NCBI RefSeq assembly: GCF_029433105.1
Contig: NZ_JARNTW010000008.1
Location: 186,001 to 250,000 of the forward strand
Length of the DNA: 64,000 nucleotides
From: Runella sp. MFBS21
GTDB taxonomy: Bacteria > Bacteroidota > Bacteroidia > Cytophagales > Spirosomataceae
Direction: 5' to 3'
Below are positions 42,553 through 51,493 of this stretch, in pieces. Both the position numbers and the translations under genes were made by a program. The notes below the pieces were generated by a model. It worked only from the letters and a program-made list of their open reading frames with translations. It was not told the origin of the DNA and ran no database searches. Position 1 is the stretch's first letter. Every line of letters begins with the position of its first letter.

Positions 42553-43203
42553 TTATAACAAATCGTTTTTGAAAGCATAAGCTACTAAGCCCGCTGTATT
42601 TTTGGTGCCTGTTTTTTCGAGCAATCTCAAACGGTGCCCTTCCACAGTACGCGGGCTTACAAAAAGTTTTTCGCTGATTTCAAGCGTCGATAGCCCTTCG
42701 CAAAGCTGCTGCAATACTTCCATTTCACGGGGCGAAATTTGTACTTTACTATTGAAAAGCGGAGCTGGTGGCGTAGCACGAGTGATTACTTTCCGATGAA
42801 GGGCTTTTGATACAAAATCACTATAATAAAATCCATCGGACATTACCCGCCGAATAGCATTTTCGACTTCTCCTGGTTCTGAATCTTTTAGTAAATAACC
42901 ATTTACGCCTTTTTCGAGCAAGTGAATAATAAATCGATCCTCTTCGTGCATGGACACAATAATGACTTTCACGTGAGAAAAATGCAATTGAATCTGCTCG
43001 GTAGTTTCGACCCCATCCATGACGGGCATTTGCAAGTCTAGTAGGGCAATATCGGGCGTAACTTTCCCTAAAAGATCCAAAAGTTCTTTTCCGTTTGCAG
43101 CTTCTCCTATCAGCTCAAAGTCCTTGATTTGATTGAGCATCGCGGTCATACCTTTTCTAAAAAGATTATGATCATCAGCTATTACCAATTTTATCTTATC
43201 CAT
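42553..43203 (-). CDS. NarL/LuxR-type response regulator
   Basis: The 216-residue protein has a receiver domain (IKLVIADDHNLFRKGM; phospho-acceptor D56 in ALLDLQMPVMDG; VIIVSMHEED; GYLLKDSEP) and a C-terminal LuxR-type HTH (QISPREMEVLQQLCEGLSTL followed by EISEKLFVSPRTVEGHRLRL). ATG 43203 is preferred over 43209. It is 22 bp downstream of its likely kinase gene. Targets are unknown; the convergent desaturase gene is the nearest candidate. Confidence 0.93.
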   Translation of the reverse strand: MDKIKLVIADDHNLFRKGMTAMLNQIKDFELIGEAANGKELLDLLGKVTPDIALLDLQMPVMDGVETTEQIQLHFSHVKVIIVSMHEEDRFIIHLLEKGVNGYLLKDSEPGEVENAIRRVMSDGFYYSDFVSKALHRKVITRATPPAPLFNSKVQISPREMEVLQQLCEGLSTLEISEKLFVSPRTVEGHRLRLLEKTGTKNTAGLVAYAFKNDLL

Positions 43204-43225
43204 TTGCATGTTAAATTAAGTCTTT

Positions 43226-44059
43226 CTACCGTTGAGTATTCATTTTTTCAATACTCGGTTTTTTGTCCACCAAAGCACAACTTTTTAGTTCTATGACTGC
43301 CCTGCATCCTTTATTAGGGGCGGTTTCGTACTTTATTTTACCTTCTATGATTCGGAGTCTTCCTTCTATATTGTCAAGGCCAAGTCCCGGAGAAACCCTT
43401 TTGCGTATATCTTGCAAGTTGAAACCCTGACCATTGTCTTCTACTACAAGCCCAAAATAATGCGGCGGCAACGACATCTGAATGTGTATGTTTGTCCCGC
43501 CCGAATGTTTGAGCGCATTGTTGATAAGCTCTTGTACTACCCTATAAAGCATCAATTCTACTTTGGGCTCAAGTCTGAAATTTTCGTCTCCGGCGTAGCC
43601 AAAAGTAATTTTTATATCGTTGCCATAATTACTTTTAGCAACAAACTCCTGCAAAGCAGCCGGTAGGCCAAAACGCTCCAACGTAGTAGGGACCAACTCT
43701 CTACTAATACGCCTTACATGGCTTATGGTTTCGTCAAGAGCTTCTCGCACTTGTTGGGCTAGTCGCTCAGCTTGATCTTTTGAACCTAATTGACCATATA
43801 AAGCATTGAATGTCAATTTCGTAACTGAAAGTAGTGCCCCTATGTCATCGTGTAGGTCTTGGGCGATTCGTCGCCTTTCAGCTTCGGTCGAAGCCATAGA
43901 CACCTCTAAGAGTTTTTGCTGAAACTCTGCTTCCATGTCTTTGACGCGAATCTGTTGCTCAATTTGTTTGCGTTGGTAGTAGACTACAAACAAAATCACA
44001 AACAACGCCATAATTAGCATGATACCCGTTCCAATAATGATTAAATAAGGGTCTTGCAT
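43226..44059 (-). CDS. NarX/DesK-type sensor histidine kinase with one membrane helix
   Basis: The 277-residue protein has a single N-terminal membrane helix (LIIIGTGIMLIMALFVILFV), a helical linker and a HisKA_3 dimerisation domain with the phosphorylated histidine H70 in RRRIAQDLHDDIGALLS. The HATPase domain shows N-box ELINNALKHSGG, VVEDNGQGF and PGLGLDNIEGR. ATG 44059 is chosen since the upstream extension has no signal. There is no periplasmic sensor domain, so a membrane-state or cytosolic signal is likely. It pairs with the response regulator downstream. Confidence 0.92.
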   Translation of the reverse strand: MQDPYLIIIGTGIMLIMALFVILFVVYYQRKQIEQQIRVKDMEAEFQQKLLEVSMASTEAERRRIAQDLHDDIGALLSVTKLTFNALYGQLGSKDQAERLAQQVREALDETISHVRRISRELVPTTLERFGLPAALQEFVAKSNYGNDIKITFGYAGDENFRLEPKVELMLYRVVQELINNALKHSGGTNIHIQMSLPPHYFGLVVEDNGQGFNLQDIRKRVSPGLGLDNIEGRLRIIEGKIKYETAPNKGCRAVIELKSCALVDKKPSIEKMNTQR

Positions 44060-44264
44060 GGCTATCAATAACGTCTTATTGCTACCTAATTCAATAATAA
44101 ATGAAACACAAAGTTTACAAATTACTGCTTTACAATTAAGATTTTGATAAATATTTAGTGATTTTAGTACTGTGGACAAAAAAGCAATGATTAATTTAAC
44201 TAAACTTTTTCGATATGATAATCATCATCTTAACCTCAGGTGATATCTTTTATTTACTATCTAT

Positions 44265-44939
44265 TTATGAGGCAGGTTGGTCACGAGACGAATTTTTGAT
44301 TAACGCTAATCCAATCAACAGATTAAACACAATACTTAAGAAGGCATCAATTGGCCAGTATAGACGCCCTAATTCAGGATTTTTGGTAAAATTTTGTACT
44401 AACAGATACATTAAAAAAGTACCAGAAAAATACATCAAAGCTCCTGTACTAAACCAAAAAAGAGGATACGCTGACAGAGTTGGGACGGAAAGTTCTTTTA
44501 ATAATTGATAAAAATATAACAACAAAAAAATAATACTAAAAAAACCAGAAACTGGATAAGAGAACTTATTGAACCTATCAGCATTCCAGTAAGTCAGTGT
44601 TGAATAATCAACAAATGTCAAAGCTAAGAACACGACAAAAGAGCTCACAAAAAATATTTTTAAATATCTGTTTTTGAGTTCCTTGTAGTAAATACATACA
44701 ATAAGAGAAAAGAAAATAATGTTATGCCAATTATAAAAGAACAATGTATTCAAGCCCAAATCCAAATCATAGCGAACATATTCAATCACTACACTTGCTA
44801 GGTTCCTGACAAAAGTCACTAATACCACTGCTATTAATAATTTATTACTAGGATTTTGGTCTCGGTAAATCAAAATAACTAGTACCGGGACCAAAATGCT
44901 GTAATCAGATAAAGTAGCAATAATTTCTGAAAAATCCAT
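44265..44939 (-). CDS. Multi-pass membrane protein of unknown function
   Basis: The 224-residue protein has about seven hydrophobic helices (YSILVPVLVILIY; LLIAVVLVTFVRNLASVV; NIIFFSLIVCIYY; IFFVSSFVVFLALTFV; GFFSIIFLLLYFYQLL; LFWFSTGALMYFSGTFL; SIVFNLLIGLALI). AT-rich coding. It starts 2 bp after the stop codon of the gene at 44942, so the two are coupled. It may be a sensor-like protein linked to the kinase downstream, but no family is assigned. Confidence 0.72.
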   Translation of the reverse strand: MDFSEIIATLSDYSILVPVLVILIYRDQNPSNKLLIAVVLVTFVRNLASVVIEYVRYDLDLGLNTLFFYNWHNIIFFSLIVCIYYKELKNRYLKIFFVSSFVVFLALTFVDYSTLTYWNADRFNKFSYPVSGFFSIIFLLLYFYQLLKELSVPTLSAYPLFWFSTGALMYFSGTFLMYLLVQNFTKNPELGRLYWPIDAFLSIVFNLLIGLALIKNSSRDQPAS

Positions 44940-44941
44940 TT

Positions 44942-45352
44942 TTATTGCCCATATGGTGGAATAGGCTTTCCTTCTCCTGCGCCTCCAAACTCTTCACCAT
45001 CCTTGAGACCCGTACTATCTACTTTAAAAGGTAGTTCATTGCCTTTTTCATCTACTGGAACAATAAACAACCGAGGCATGATTTCCGTCCCTTTGTTTGT
45101 ATCTATTTTATATTCTGCTTCCGAAGCCACTCCATAGTAAACAACAAAGCCAACGCATCCCGTAAGCTTAGCCATCTCTTCAAATACCTTTGCGCTAAAA
45201 TATTCTCCTTTTCTAATTCCTTTAGTATCTTTTTTTTCCCCAGCCAAAGGGATATGTTTTTCCCGATGAACTTCCCGAAATGATTTAATTTCAGCAGACG
45301 ACAAATATCTACCTGCTTCACCTAATAATTCTTCCTTATAATCTTTGGACAT
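44942..45352 (-). CDS. Cytosolic protein of unknown function
   Basis: The 136-residue soluble protein begins MSKDYKEELLGEAGRYLSSA and contains GIRKGEYFSAKVFEEMAKL, GCVGFVVYYGVASEAEY and MPRLFIVPVDEKGNEL, ending in a Gly/Pro-rich tail (FGGAGEGKPIPPYGQ). I recognise it only as a recurrent Bacteroidota hypothetical. It is coupled to the membrane protein downstream (2-bp gap). Confidence 0.65.
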   Translation of the reverse strand: MSKDYKEELLGEAGRYLSSAEIKSFREVHREKHIPLAGEKKDTKGIRKGEYFSAKVFEEMAKLTGCVGFVVYYGVASEAEYKIDTNKGTEIMPRLFIVPVDEKGNELPFKVDSTGLKDGEEFGGAGEGKPIPPYGQ

Positions 45353-45571
45353 AACTACATAAAGTTGAAAGGTTTAACAATGCCGCAAGCTAGTAAGGCA
45401 TAGTCGAATCTCCAAACCGTTCAATCAATCACCCAACTAAATTTACTTTTTTTGAAAAACACGTATTTCTACTCTAAAATATTTCAAACTTAGGCACGAC
45501 CTTTGTAGTGGGTTTGGTTGAATCAGCATCAAACAGGTGCAAGATTTTTTCTCATAGGTTAGGTTAGGAAG

Positions 45572-45604
45572 AAAAAGCCGAAGGCATTTGCCTCCGGCTT
45601 TTTT
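45572..45604 (+). terminator. Orphan rho-independent terminator in a divergent intergenic region
   Basis: AAAAAGCCG-A-AGGC (45573 onward) pairs with GCCT-C-CGGCTTTTTT around an ATTT loop, a strong GC stem with T tract. The flanking genes are transcribed away from it (minus gene starts at 45352, plus gene at 45717), so no annotated gene ends here. It may end a small RNA or lie in the leader of the plus-strand gene. The rest of 45353-45653 holds no recognised gene. Confidence 0.65.
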
Positions 45605-45716
45605 AGTATTATCGAAAATTTCCCTCTAAATCCTTTGGCGTCTTATATTATATATGTTCTTTTGTAAACACGAAATTAGCTTCCATGTCCTAATTCGGGA
45701 CATTTATTCTCAAACA

Positions 45717-46469
45717 ATGGTACATCTTATTCTTAGAGCATCTCTACCCACTCTTCTTGGTTTTGTTATCTCTTACAGTTGTTTTGCCCAGCCAGTAAAC
45801 CGTATTCGTAAAGTAGTAGATGCGGGTGTTGCCTTCAAAGACAATGGCCTCAATATTAGTTTTTTAAACAATCAATACTTGAAAATAGACCGTCAGGGAT
45901 TGCTTCAAATCGGGTGGGGTTTAAGAGTGGCGCATGTCCAAGGAAGCAGCCTAGATTTTATTACCGCTCCAGCCAAGCTTACAACTGGCAAGACTGGATT
46001 TGCCTCGCTGAGTGCCCCGCTTTTATTGCGCCAAATAGACACACTCCAAATCAAAACTGGTATCACCTTCCTAAACTTCAATTTAGGAGTACAAGTGGTG
46101 CTGTTTGACCGATTAGATATAGGAGTCAATGCCGATATCATAGGATTTGCTTTAGGCACCAAACGCAGCGGATACTACTTAGGATCAAGGGGTTATAGTA
46201 CTGCCGACTCTCTCAACATTCACCAAACCTATCAGGAAGCGAAGCCTGCTCACTTCAATTTACAATTACTTGGCGACAATGCCTTGGGAAGTCTTAATAG
46301 TGAGGTTTATGCTCGTTTACGGCTTACTCAGAGGGTGGGCATTAAGGTAGGTTATCTATTTGCCATCAATGAATACAAAACCACCCAGCCGTTGGTAGAC
46401 GACAACCGTCGGTTTCGGTTTCGGTCACAAATGCTCTATTTAGGGCTTAGCTTTCCTATTTATAACTAA
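45717..46469 (+). CDS. Secreted beta-rich protein of unknown function
   Basis: The 250-residue protein has a signal peptide (LRASLPTLLGFVISYSCFAQ). The mature part shows alternating hydrophobic/polar strands (VDAGVAFKDNGLNISFLN; FNLGVQVVLFDRLDIGVNAD; LTQRVGIKVGYLFAINEY; SQMLYLGLSFPIYN), which suggests a small outer-membrane beta-barrel with a terminal aromatic pattern. ATG 45717 yields the signal peptide; the upstream frame is not used. It is monocistronic and its role is unknown. Confidence 0.72.
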   Translation: MVHLILRASLPTLLGFVISYSCFAQPVNRIRKVVDAGVAFKDNGLNISFLNNQYLKIDRQGLLQIGWGLRVAHVQGSSLDFITAPAKLTTGKTGFASLSAPLLLRQIDTLQIKTGITFLNFNLGVQVVLFDRLDIGVNADIIGFALGTKRSGYYLGSRGYSTADSLNIHQTYQEAKPAHFNLQLLGDNALGSLNSEVYARLRLTQRVGIKVGYLFAINEYKTTQPLVDDNRRFRFRSQMLYLGLSFPIYN

Positions 46470-46504
46470 CAGACAACCTACTGCCAGCAGCGGTTACCCG
46501 GTGA

Positions 46505-47338
46505 TTAATAAGCCTTTAGACTTAAATCTAAGCTTTTGATTTGGTGTGTAAGTGCGCCACATGAGACATAGTCAACACCCGTTTCGGCTACAGCTCTCAG
46601 CGTATCTTCTCTGATACCTCCTGAGGCTTCAGTAGGATATTTATTCGCTACTTTCTCAACGGCAGTTCTTAAATCCGTCAAACTAAAATTATCGAGCATA
46701 ACTCGCTGAATACCGCCTACTTGAAGTACTTCGTCTAGTTCCTTAAGATTACGAACCTCTACTTCAATTTGGAGTTGACGACCTGTACGCTTTACATAGT
46801 CATTGGCTTTTGTGATAGCCGCTTCGATTCCGCCTGCATAATCGACGTGATTGTCTTTGATAAGAATCATATCGTATAACGCATACCGATGATTAACAGC
46901 TCCTCCAATACGCACGGCCATCTTTTCAAAAATACGAAAATTAGGGGTTGTTTTACGAGTATCAAGGAGCTTAGTCGGTAAGCCTTCTAGTAGATTTACC
47001 AATGAACGAGTATAGGTAGCAATACCGCTCATTCGTTGCATCGTATTGAGAACCAAGCGTTCGGCTTTTAAAATGGACTGAGCATCGCCACTTACATGCA
47101 ATACTATATCTCCTTTTTTGATAGGCTGTCCATCCTCAATAAAAATCTCTACTTCTAAGAGAGGATCTACCTCCTCAAAAATAATTTTTGCTACTTCTAC
47201 TCCTGCAATAATGCCGTCTTCTTTGACAAGGAGGCGAGCCCGACGCTCGGCATCTCGCGGAATAGTAGAAAGTGAAGTGTGGTCTCCATCGCCCACATCC
47301 TCCGAAATTGCTAACCGAATGTAATCACGTATATCCAT
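46505..47338 (-). CDS. nadC: Nicotinate-nucleotide pyrophosphorylase (carboxylating)
   Basis: The 277-residue quinolinate phosphoribosyltransferase of NAD biosynthesis turns quinolinate and PRPP into nicotinate mononucleotide. Motifs: DVGDGDHTSLS, RMSGIATYTRSLV, LLDTRKTTPNFRIFEK (substrate-binding TRKT), AVRIGGAVNHRYALYD, LIKDNHV, IEVEVRNLKEL and ASGGIREDTLRA. ATG 47338 fits family length; the upstream extension of 30 residues is not conserved in character. No nadA or nadB is nearby. Confidence 0.95.
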   Translation of the reverse strand: MDIRDYIRLAISEDVGDGDHTSLSTIPRDAERRARLLVKEDGIIAGVEVAKIIFEEVDPLLEVEIFIEDGQPIKKGDIVLHVSGDAQSILKAERLVLNTMQRMSGIATYTRSLVNLLEGLPTKLLDTRKTTPNFRIFEKMAVRIGGAVNHRYALYDMILIKDNHVDYAGGIEAAITKANDYVKRTGRQLQIEVEVRNLKELDEVLQVGGIQRVMLDNFSLTDLRTAVEKVANKYPTEASGGIREDTLRAVAETGVDYVSCGALTHQIKSLDLSLKAY

Positions 47339-47634
47339 GCTGCAAGATAGGGGTTTGTGAGCGATACCACAAACATATAGTCTTTTTGAACAAACAATCA
47401 AAAACAAAACGTCGCCCGTTTTCCCCAAAAATCCCCATAATCGTGTATTTTTTTCTACTATAATTTCCTTCTCTTTTCAGAAGCTATGAGTGATTGAGAA
47501 AAAAATGAAAAAATTTTAGGGGGTATTTTTCATGTATCCTCCTCACAAAGAGCCTTAATAAAATCATATTTTTTCTCTGCATTGTAAAACCCCCTTCTCT
47601 TTACTATCGTCCCTGCAACGAGGTACAATTTTTT

Positions 47635-47642
47635 TAATTTTG
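47635..47642 (+). promoter_or_regulatory. TAnnTTTG -7 box before the double VOC gene
   Basis: TAATTTTG fits the -7 consensus 26 bp before ATG 47669. No -33 element at ideal spacing. Confidence 0.4.
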
Positions 47643-47668
47643 GAATATCACCTCTTATATATAAAAAG

Positions 47669-48583
47669 ATGAAAAAAGCCACTGAAACACAAATAAAGGG
47701 GAAGCTCCAAGCCGTAACGATCGTTACCAATAGCTGGGTGCAAAGCATCCGATTTTATACTGAGGCGTTGGGGTATTTTCTTCTCGAACGCGGAGAGCTT
47801 ACCTTAGTTCAAAAAGAAATTTTTGGTCGCCATCTAGGTAAATATGCTCTCTTAGGGCATGAAGATGGTGCGGTCATAAGACTCATTGAAACCTCTCATG
47901 CCGGTGCTTTGCCCAATCGCATAGGCGCTCACCCATGGGATACTGGACTAGCATGTATGGAGGCCACGACTCCTGATTTAGAAAAAGCTTACTGGAAAGT
48001 CTTAAGAGCGCGCTTTGGGGCGATTGTATCACCTAGCGAAATAGGCGCTCGTTCTAATCGTCATGCTACTTTTATTGGGCCTTCTGGAGAGCAACTCATT
48101 GTGAATGAAAAAAAGCAAAAGCTTGCGTTTAGTAGTTCTTTTTTGTGCAGAGACGGCGTAGAGGCTCCTTTCAATACTCTTGTAGCCCTGCCAAGCAAAG
48201 AACATATAAAATTATATGACCAAGTTTTGGGGTTTGCGCCAGCCACGCATTTCAATCCTTCGTTTGTACCCGAACTTTTAAATGCCGAAGCCGCTGTAAT
48301 GGATGAAGAGTATGCCGGAAGTTATAGTACACCTCACGCTTTATCTCTCGACCCTGTGTGTGTATCATCGACCCAATACCAATCTTTCCCCTGTGATTTT
48401 TTTAAAACTGGAATAGCGTCCGCATGTTGGAAAGGAACGTATACTGAAAGTTTATCTTTGAAGCTAAAAGAAGTAGGTTGGGATATCTTGAGCGAGGTAG
48501 GTTTACCTATACGCCATAATCCTGAACCCACAGCAGTGGTATTTCGGGGTCCTGTAGGAGAAATTTTAGAGGTGCTGTCCTGA
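47669..48583 (+). CDS. Tandem VOC-domain protein, glyoxalase/dioxygenase-like
   Basis: The 304-residue protein has two VOC modules: first KLQAVTIVTNSWVQSIRFYT EALGY to about 150, second NTLVALPSKEHIKLYDQVLG FAPA to the end (FRGPVGEILEVLS). The layout resembles ring-cleaving dioxygenase or glyoxalase-like double-VOC proteins. The expected metal ligand histidine at the start of each module is not obvious (VTIVTN; TLVALP), so it may bind rather than catalyse. Function unknown. Confidence 0.78.
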   Translation: MKKATETQIKGKLQAVTIVTNSWVQSIRFYTEALGYFLLERGELTLVQKEIFGRHLGKYALLGHEDGAVIRLIETSHAGALPNRIGAHPWDTGLACMEATTPDLEKAYWKVLRARFGAIVSPSEIGARSNRHATFIGPSGEQLIVNEKKQKLAFSSSFLCRDGVEAPFNTLVALPSKEHIKLYDQVLGFAPATHFNPSFVPELLNAEAAVMDEEYAGSYSTPHALSLDPVCVSSTQYQSFPCDFFKTGIASACWKGTYTESLSLKLKEVGWDILSEVGLPIRHNPEPTAVVFRGPVGEILEVLS

Positions 48584-48638
48584 CAAGTCAATAATTTACC
48601 AAAGCTGTTGCTTTAAACTATGTCGTAAGTATGAATAC

Positions 48639-49466
48639 TTATTCAATGATTTTGCGACGCATAGCTTTTACGGCGGCGTTTCGTTGCTTGGCTTCAAGCC
48701 TCTTTTCTTTAGACTCGGCCGTGGGGCGTGAAGCTTTGCGAGGTTTGGGTTTTTCAAAACACTTCTGAATCAAAGCATCAAATTTCTTGATGACTTTCTC
48801 TTTGTTGGCTAATTGGCTTCGTTCGGTTTGATGATACAATATCAAGATTCCCTCTGTGGTGAGTTTTTGACCCAACTTATTTTGCAATAAAACTTTGGCT
48901 TCGTCGTCGAGTATATTTGAGTTAAGAATATCGAAACGCAGCTCTACTTTTGTCTCTACCTTATTGACATTCTGCCCTCCTTTTCCTCCACTACGGGCGG
49001 TTTGAAATTGGAGTTCTGGATGGAGTATTTCGGGGTTCATTTTTAATATTTTATTCAATTGGTTTTTCAAAAAACAATCTTTGAGAGGGCCTTCTATCCG
49101 TCTAACCCTCATCGACTTCCGGTCTACAGCCACCCATACACTCTTGGCTTTTACCAAAAGCTGTTGATTTACCTTGTTATAGATTTCATAATGTCTATCC
49201 CAAGTGGCAGCAGTGTAAGCTCCCACCCACGTTTTTATTTGAAGACTATCTCCCAAAACCGCTGCTTTAAGATAATCTATTTCATGACGACGTACTATCC
49301 AGATGAGTTCAGCTTGTAGCTCGGTCGATGCCCTATTTTCCCAATGAGCCTTGGCCGCTTCTTGTAAATATTGTAAATATACGGCATTGTTGACATGATT
49401 GAGCATATCAATATCAGCCTCGGCTACTATTTTTGTAAAAAAGAAAGGGCTTGTTTTTTCTATCAT
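48639..49466 (-). CDS. In-frame fusion of 4HBT thioesterase and ArfB (GGQ) release factor
   Basis: This is one 275-residue frame. Residues 1-140 form a hotdog-fold acyl-CoA thioesterase (FFTKIVAEADIDMLNHVNNA, YLQYLQEAAKAHW, WDRHYEIYNK). Residues 143-275 are a complete ArfB/YaeJ-type peptidyl-tRNA hydrolase: MNPEILHPELQFQTARSGGK, GGQ at 163-165 with QNVNKVETKV, and a Lys/Arg-rich C-terminal tail (KPRKASRPTAESKEKRLEAK) that enters the empty mRNA channel. The ArfB part begins at its own methionine (codon at 49040), so it may also be translated separately. The first ATG overlaps the uvrB stop (TAATG). Such genes are usually separate. Confidence 0.85.
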   Translation of the reverse strand: MIEKTSPFFFTKIVAEADIDMLNHVNNAVYLQYLQEAAKAHWENRASTELQAELIWIVRRHEIDYLKAAVLGDSLQIKTWVGAYTAATWDRHYEIYNKVNQQLLVKAKSVWVAVDRKSMRVRRIEGPLKDCFLKNQLNKILKMNPEILHPELQFQTARSGGKGGQNVNKVETKVELRFDILNSNILDDEAKVLLQNKLGQKLTTEGILILYHQTERSQLANKEKVIKKFDALIQKCFEKPKPRKASRPTAESKEKRLEAKQRNAAVKAMRRKIIE

Positions 49467-51493
49467 TACGTTTGTTGCCCTTTTAGTTTTTCCCTCAGTT
49501 GTAGCAATTCATCGCGATAACGAGCGGCTTCCAAAAAGTCTAAATCCTTGGCCGCTGCTTCCATTTTGCGTTGTGTTTCGGCGATCAGTTTTTCAATTTC
49601 TGATTTACCCATGTACTGAACTATGGGATCAGCCGCAATCCTTAATTCTTCAGGCTCTACATAGTAGCGTTTGGCACTTCCTTTAGCATCGGCCACAGAC
49701 GTCTGCTCCATGATCGCCTCCCTACTCTTCAAGACCGTACGCGGCACAATCCCGTGCTCTTCGTTGTAGGCCATCTGAATCGCCCTCCGTCGGTTGGTTT
49801 CGTCGATAGCCTTTCGCATAGAGCCTGTCATCGTATCAGCATACATTAGTACTTTACCATTTTCGTTACGAGCGGCACGGCCAATGGTCTGAATCAACGA
49901 CCTTATGTCACGCAAAAAGCCTTCTTTATCGGCATCCATAATCGCCACTAAAGATACTTCTGGCAAATCAAGCCCCTCGCGCAATAGGTTTACACCTACT
50001 AAGACATCAAAAGCACCCAAACGTAAGTCTCTCAAAATCTCTACCCTATCGAGGGCTTTTACTTCGGAGTGAATATAGCGGCCTTTGATTCCGACTCTTT
50101 CAAAATATTTACTAAGCTCTTCGGCCATTCTTTTGGTAAGAGTAGTAACCAGCACTCGTTCGTTACGCTTTACTCTGGCATCGATTTCTTCCAACAAATC
50201 ATCTATCTGATTGAGGCTAGGCCTTACTTGAATCTCGGGATCAAGCAAGCCCGTAGGACGAATAATCTGCTCTACCACTACTCCATCAGTACGGCGCAAT
50301 TCATAATCGGCAGGAGTAGCACTTACAAATATGACTTGTTTGGAAAGGTTTTCAAATTCTTGGAATGTAAGAGGGCGATTGTCGAGGGCACTTGGCAGTC
50401 GAAACCCAAAGTCTACCAGTGATTCTTTACGAGAGCGGTCACCACCCCACATCGCGCGGATTTGGGGCATGGTGACGTGACTTTCATCTACCACCAAAAG
50501 ATAATCTTCTGGAAAATAGTCCAACAAACAAAAGGGTCGCTCGCCGGGTTTGCGACGGTCAAAATAGCGAGAATAGTTTTCGATTCCTGAACAATAGCCT
50601 AGCTCTCTCATCATTTCCATGTCAAATTCCGTCCGTTCTTTGATACGCTGAGCTTCTAAAAGCCGACCGTCCAATTCGAAATAGCGAACTTGAGCAACCA
50701 AATCATCTTGGATTTCGTGAATAGCATTCAACAATACATCGCGTCCGGTCACAAACAAATTAGCGGGAAAAAGGGCAATCTTTTTTTCCGAAGAGATTTT
50801 TTTACCATTGTTGGGATTGATACGTTGAATTTCTTCAATTTCATCCCCAAAGAAAATAATACGATAGGCAAAATCAGCATAGCCAGGATAGACGTCTACG
50901 GTATCACCTTTGACCCGAAAGTTGCCACGAGTAAACTCCGCCTCGGTACGACTGTACAATATCTCTACCAAGCGAAACAAAAACTGATTGCGGCTTATTT
51001 TATCCCCCAATCCTATTTGTACAATACTCTTGCGGTACTCATTGGGATTGCCAGCACCGTAGATACACGATACCGAAGCCACCACCAGTACATCTCGCCT
51101 TCCCGACATCAACGAAGAGACTGTCGAAAGCCGCAACTTATCGATTTCTTGATTGATGGCTAAGTCTTTTTCGATGTAGGTATTGGTCGTAGCAATGTAT
51201 GCTTCGGGCTGATAATAATCATAATAGCTAATGAAATACTCGACGGCATTGTTAGGAAAAAACTGCTTAAATTCGCCATACAACTGGGCTGCGAGTGTTT
51301 TGTTGTGGCTAAGTACAAGCGTTGGACGATCCAACTGAGCCACCACATTGGCAACTGTAAAAGTTTTTCCGGAGCCTGTCACCCCCAATAACGTCTGGGC
51401 GGGTTCGCCGTTGTGGAGTCCTTCTACGAGCTGAGTTATCGCTTGGGGCTGGTCGCCCGTAGGTTGGTAATCAGAAATAAGTTCAAAGGGCAT
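49466..51493 (-). CDS. uvrB: UvrABC excinuclease subunit B
   Basis: The 675-residue protein with full UvrB motifs: Walker A LLGVTGSGKTFTVANV near 38-46, the beta-hairpin region EYFISYYDYYQPEAYIATTN, LLVVDESHV (Walker B), REGLDLPEVSLVAIMDADKE GFLR split over two blocks, QTIGRAARN and the C-terminal UvrC-binding helix KDLDFLEAARYRDEL. It verifies DNA damage and loads UvrC. It is followed by the thioesterase-ArfB fusion with a one-base overlap, so both are cotranslated. Confidence 0.96.
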   Translation of the reverse strand: MPFELISDYQPTGDQPQAITQLVEGLHNGEPAQTLLGVTGSGKTFTVANVVAQLDRPTLVLSHNKTLAAQLYGEFKQFFPNNAVEYFISYYDYYQPEAYIATTNTYIEKDLAINQEIDKLRLSTVSSLMSGRRDVLVVASVSCIYGAGNPNEYRKSIVQIGLGDKISRNQFLFRLVEILYSRTEAEFTRGNFRVKGDTVDVYPGYADFAYRIIFFGDEIEEIQRINPNNGKKISSEKKIALFPANLFVTGRDVLLNAIHEIQDDLVAQVRYFELDGRLLEAQRIKERTEFDMEMMRELGYCSGIENYSRYFDRRKPGERPFCLLDYFPEDYLLVVDESHVTMPQIRAMWGGDRSRKESLVDFGFRLPSALDNRPLTFQEFENLSKQVIFVSATPADYELRRTDGVVVEQIIRPTGLLDPEIQVRPSLNQIDDLLEEIDARVKRNERVLVTTLTKRMAEELSKYFERVGIKGRYIHSEVKALDRVEILRDLRLGAFDVLVGVNLLREGLDLPEVSLVAIMDADKEGFLRDIRSLIQTIGRAARNENGKVLMYADTMTGSMRKAIDETNRRRAIQMAYNEEHGIVPRTVLKSREAIMEQTSVADAKGSAKRYYVEPEELRIAADPIVQYMGKSEIEKLIAETQRKMEAAAKDLDFLEAARYRDELLQLREKLKGQQT

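Noticed and set aside
47530-47748. 72-codon minus-strand frame between nadC and the VOC gene
   Set aside because: The tail looks protein-like (LYLVAGTIVKRRGFYNAEKK), but the frame overlaps the start of the VOC gene and its promoter region, and I recognise no family. Kept as doubtful, not annotated.
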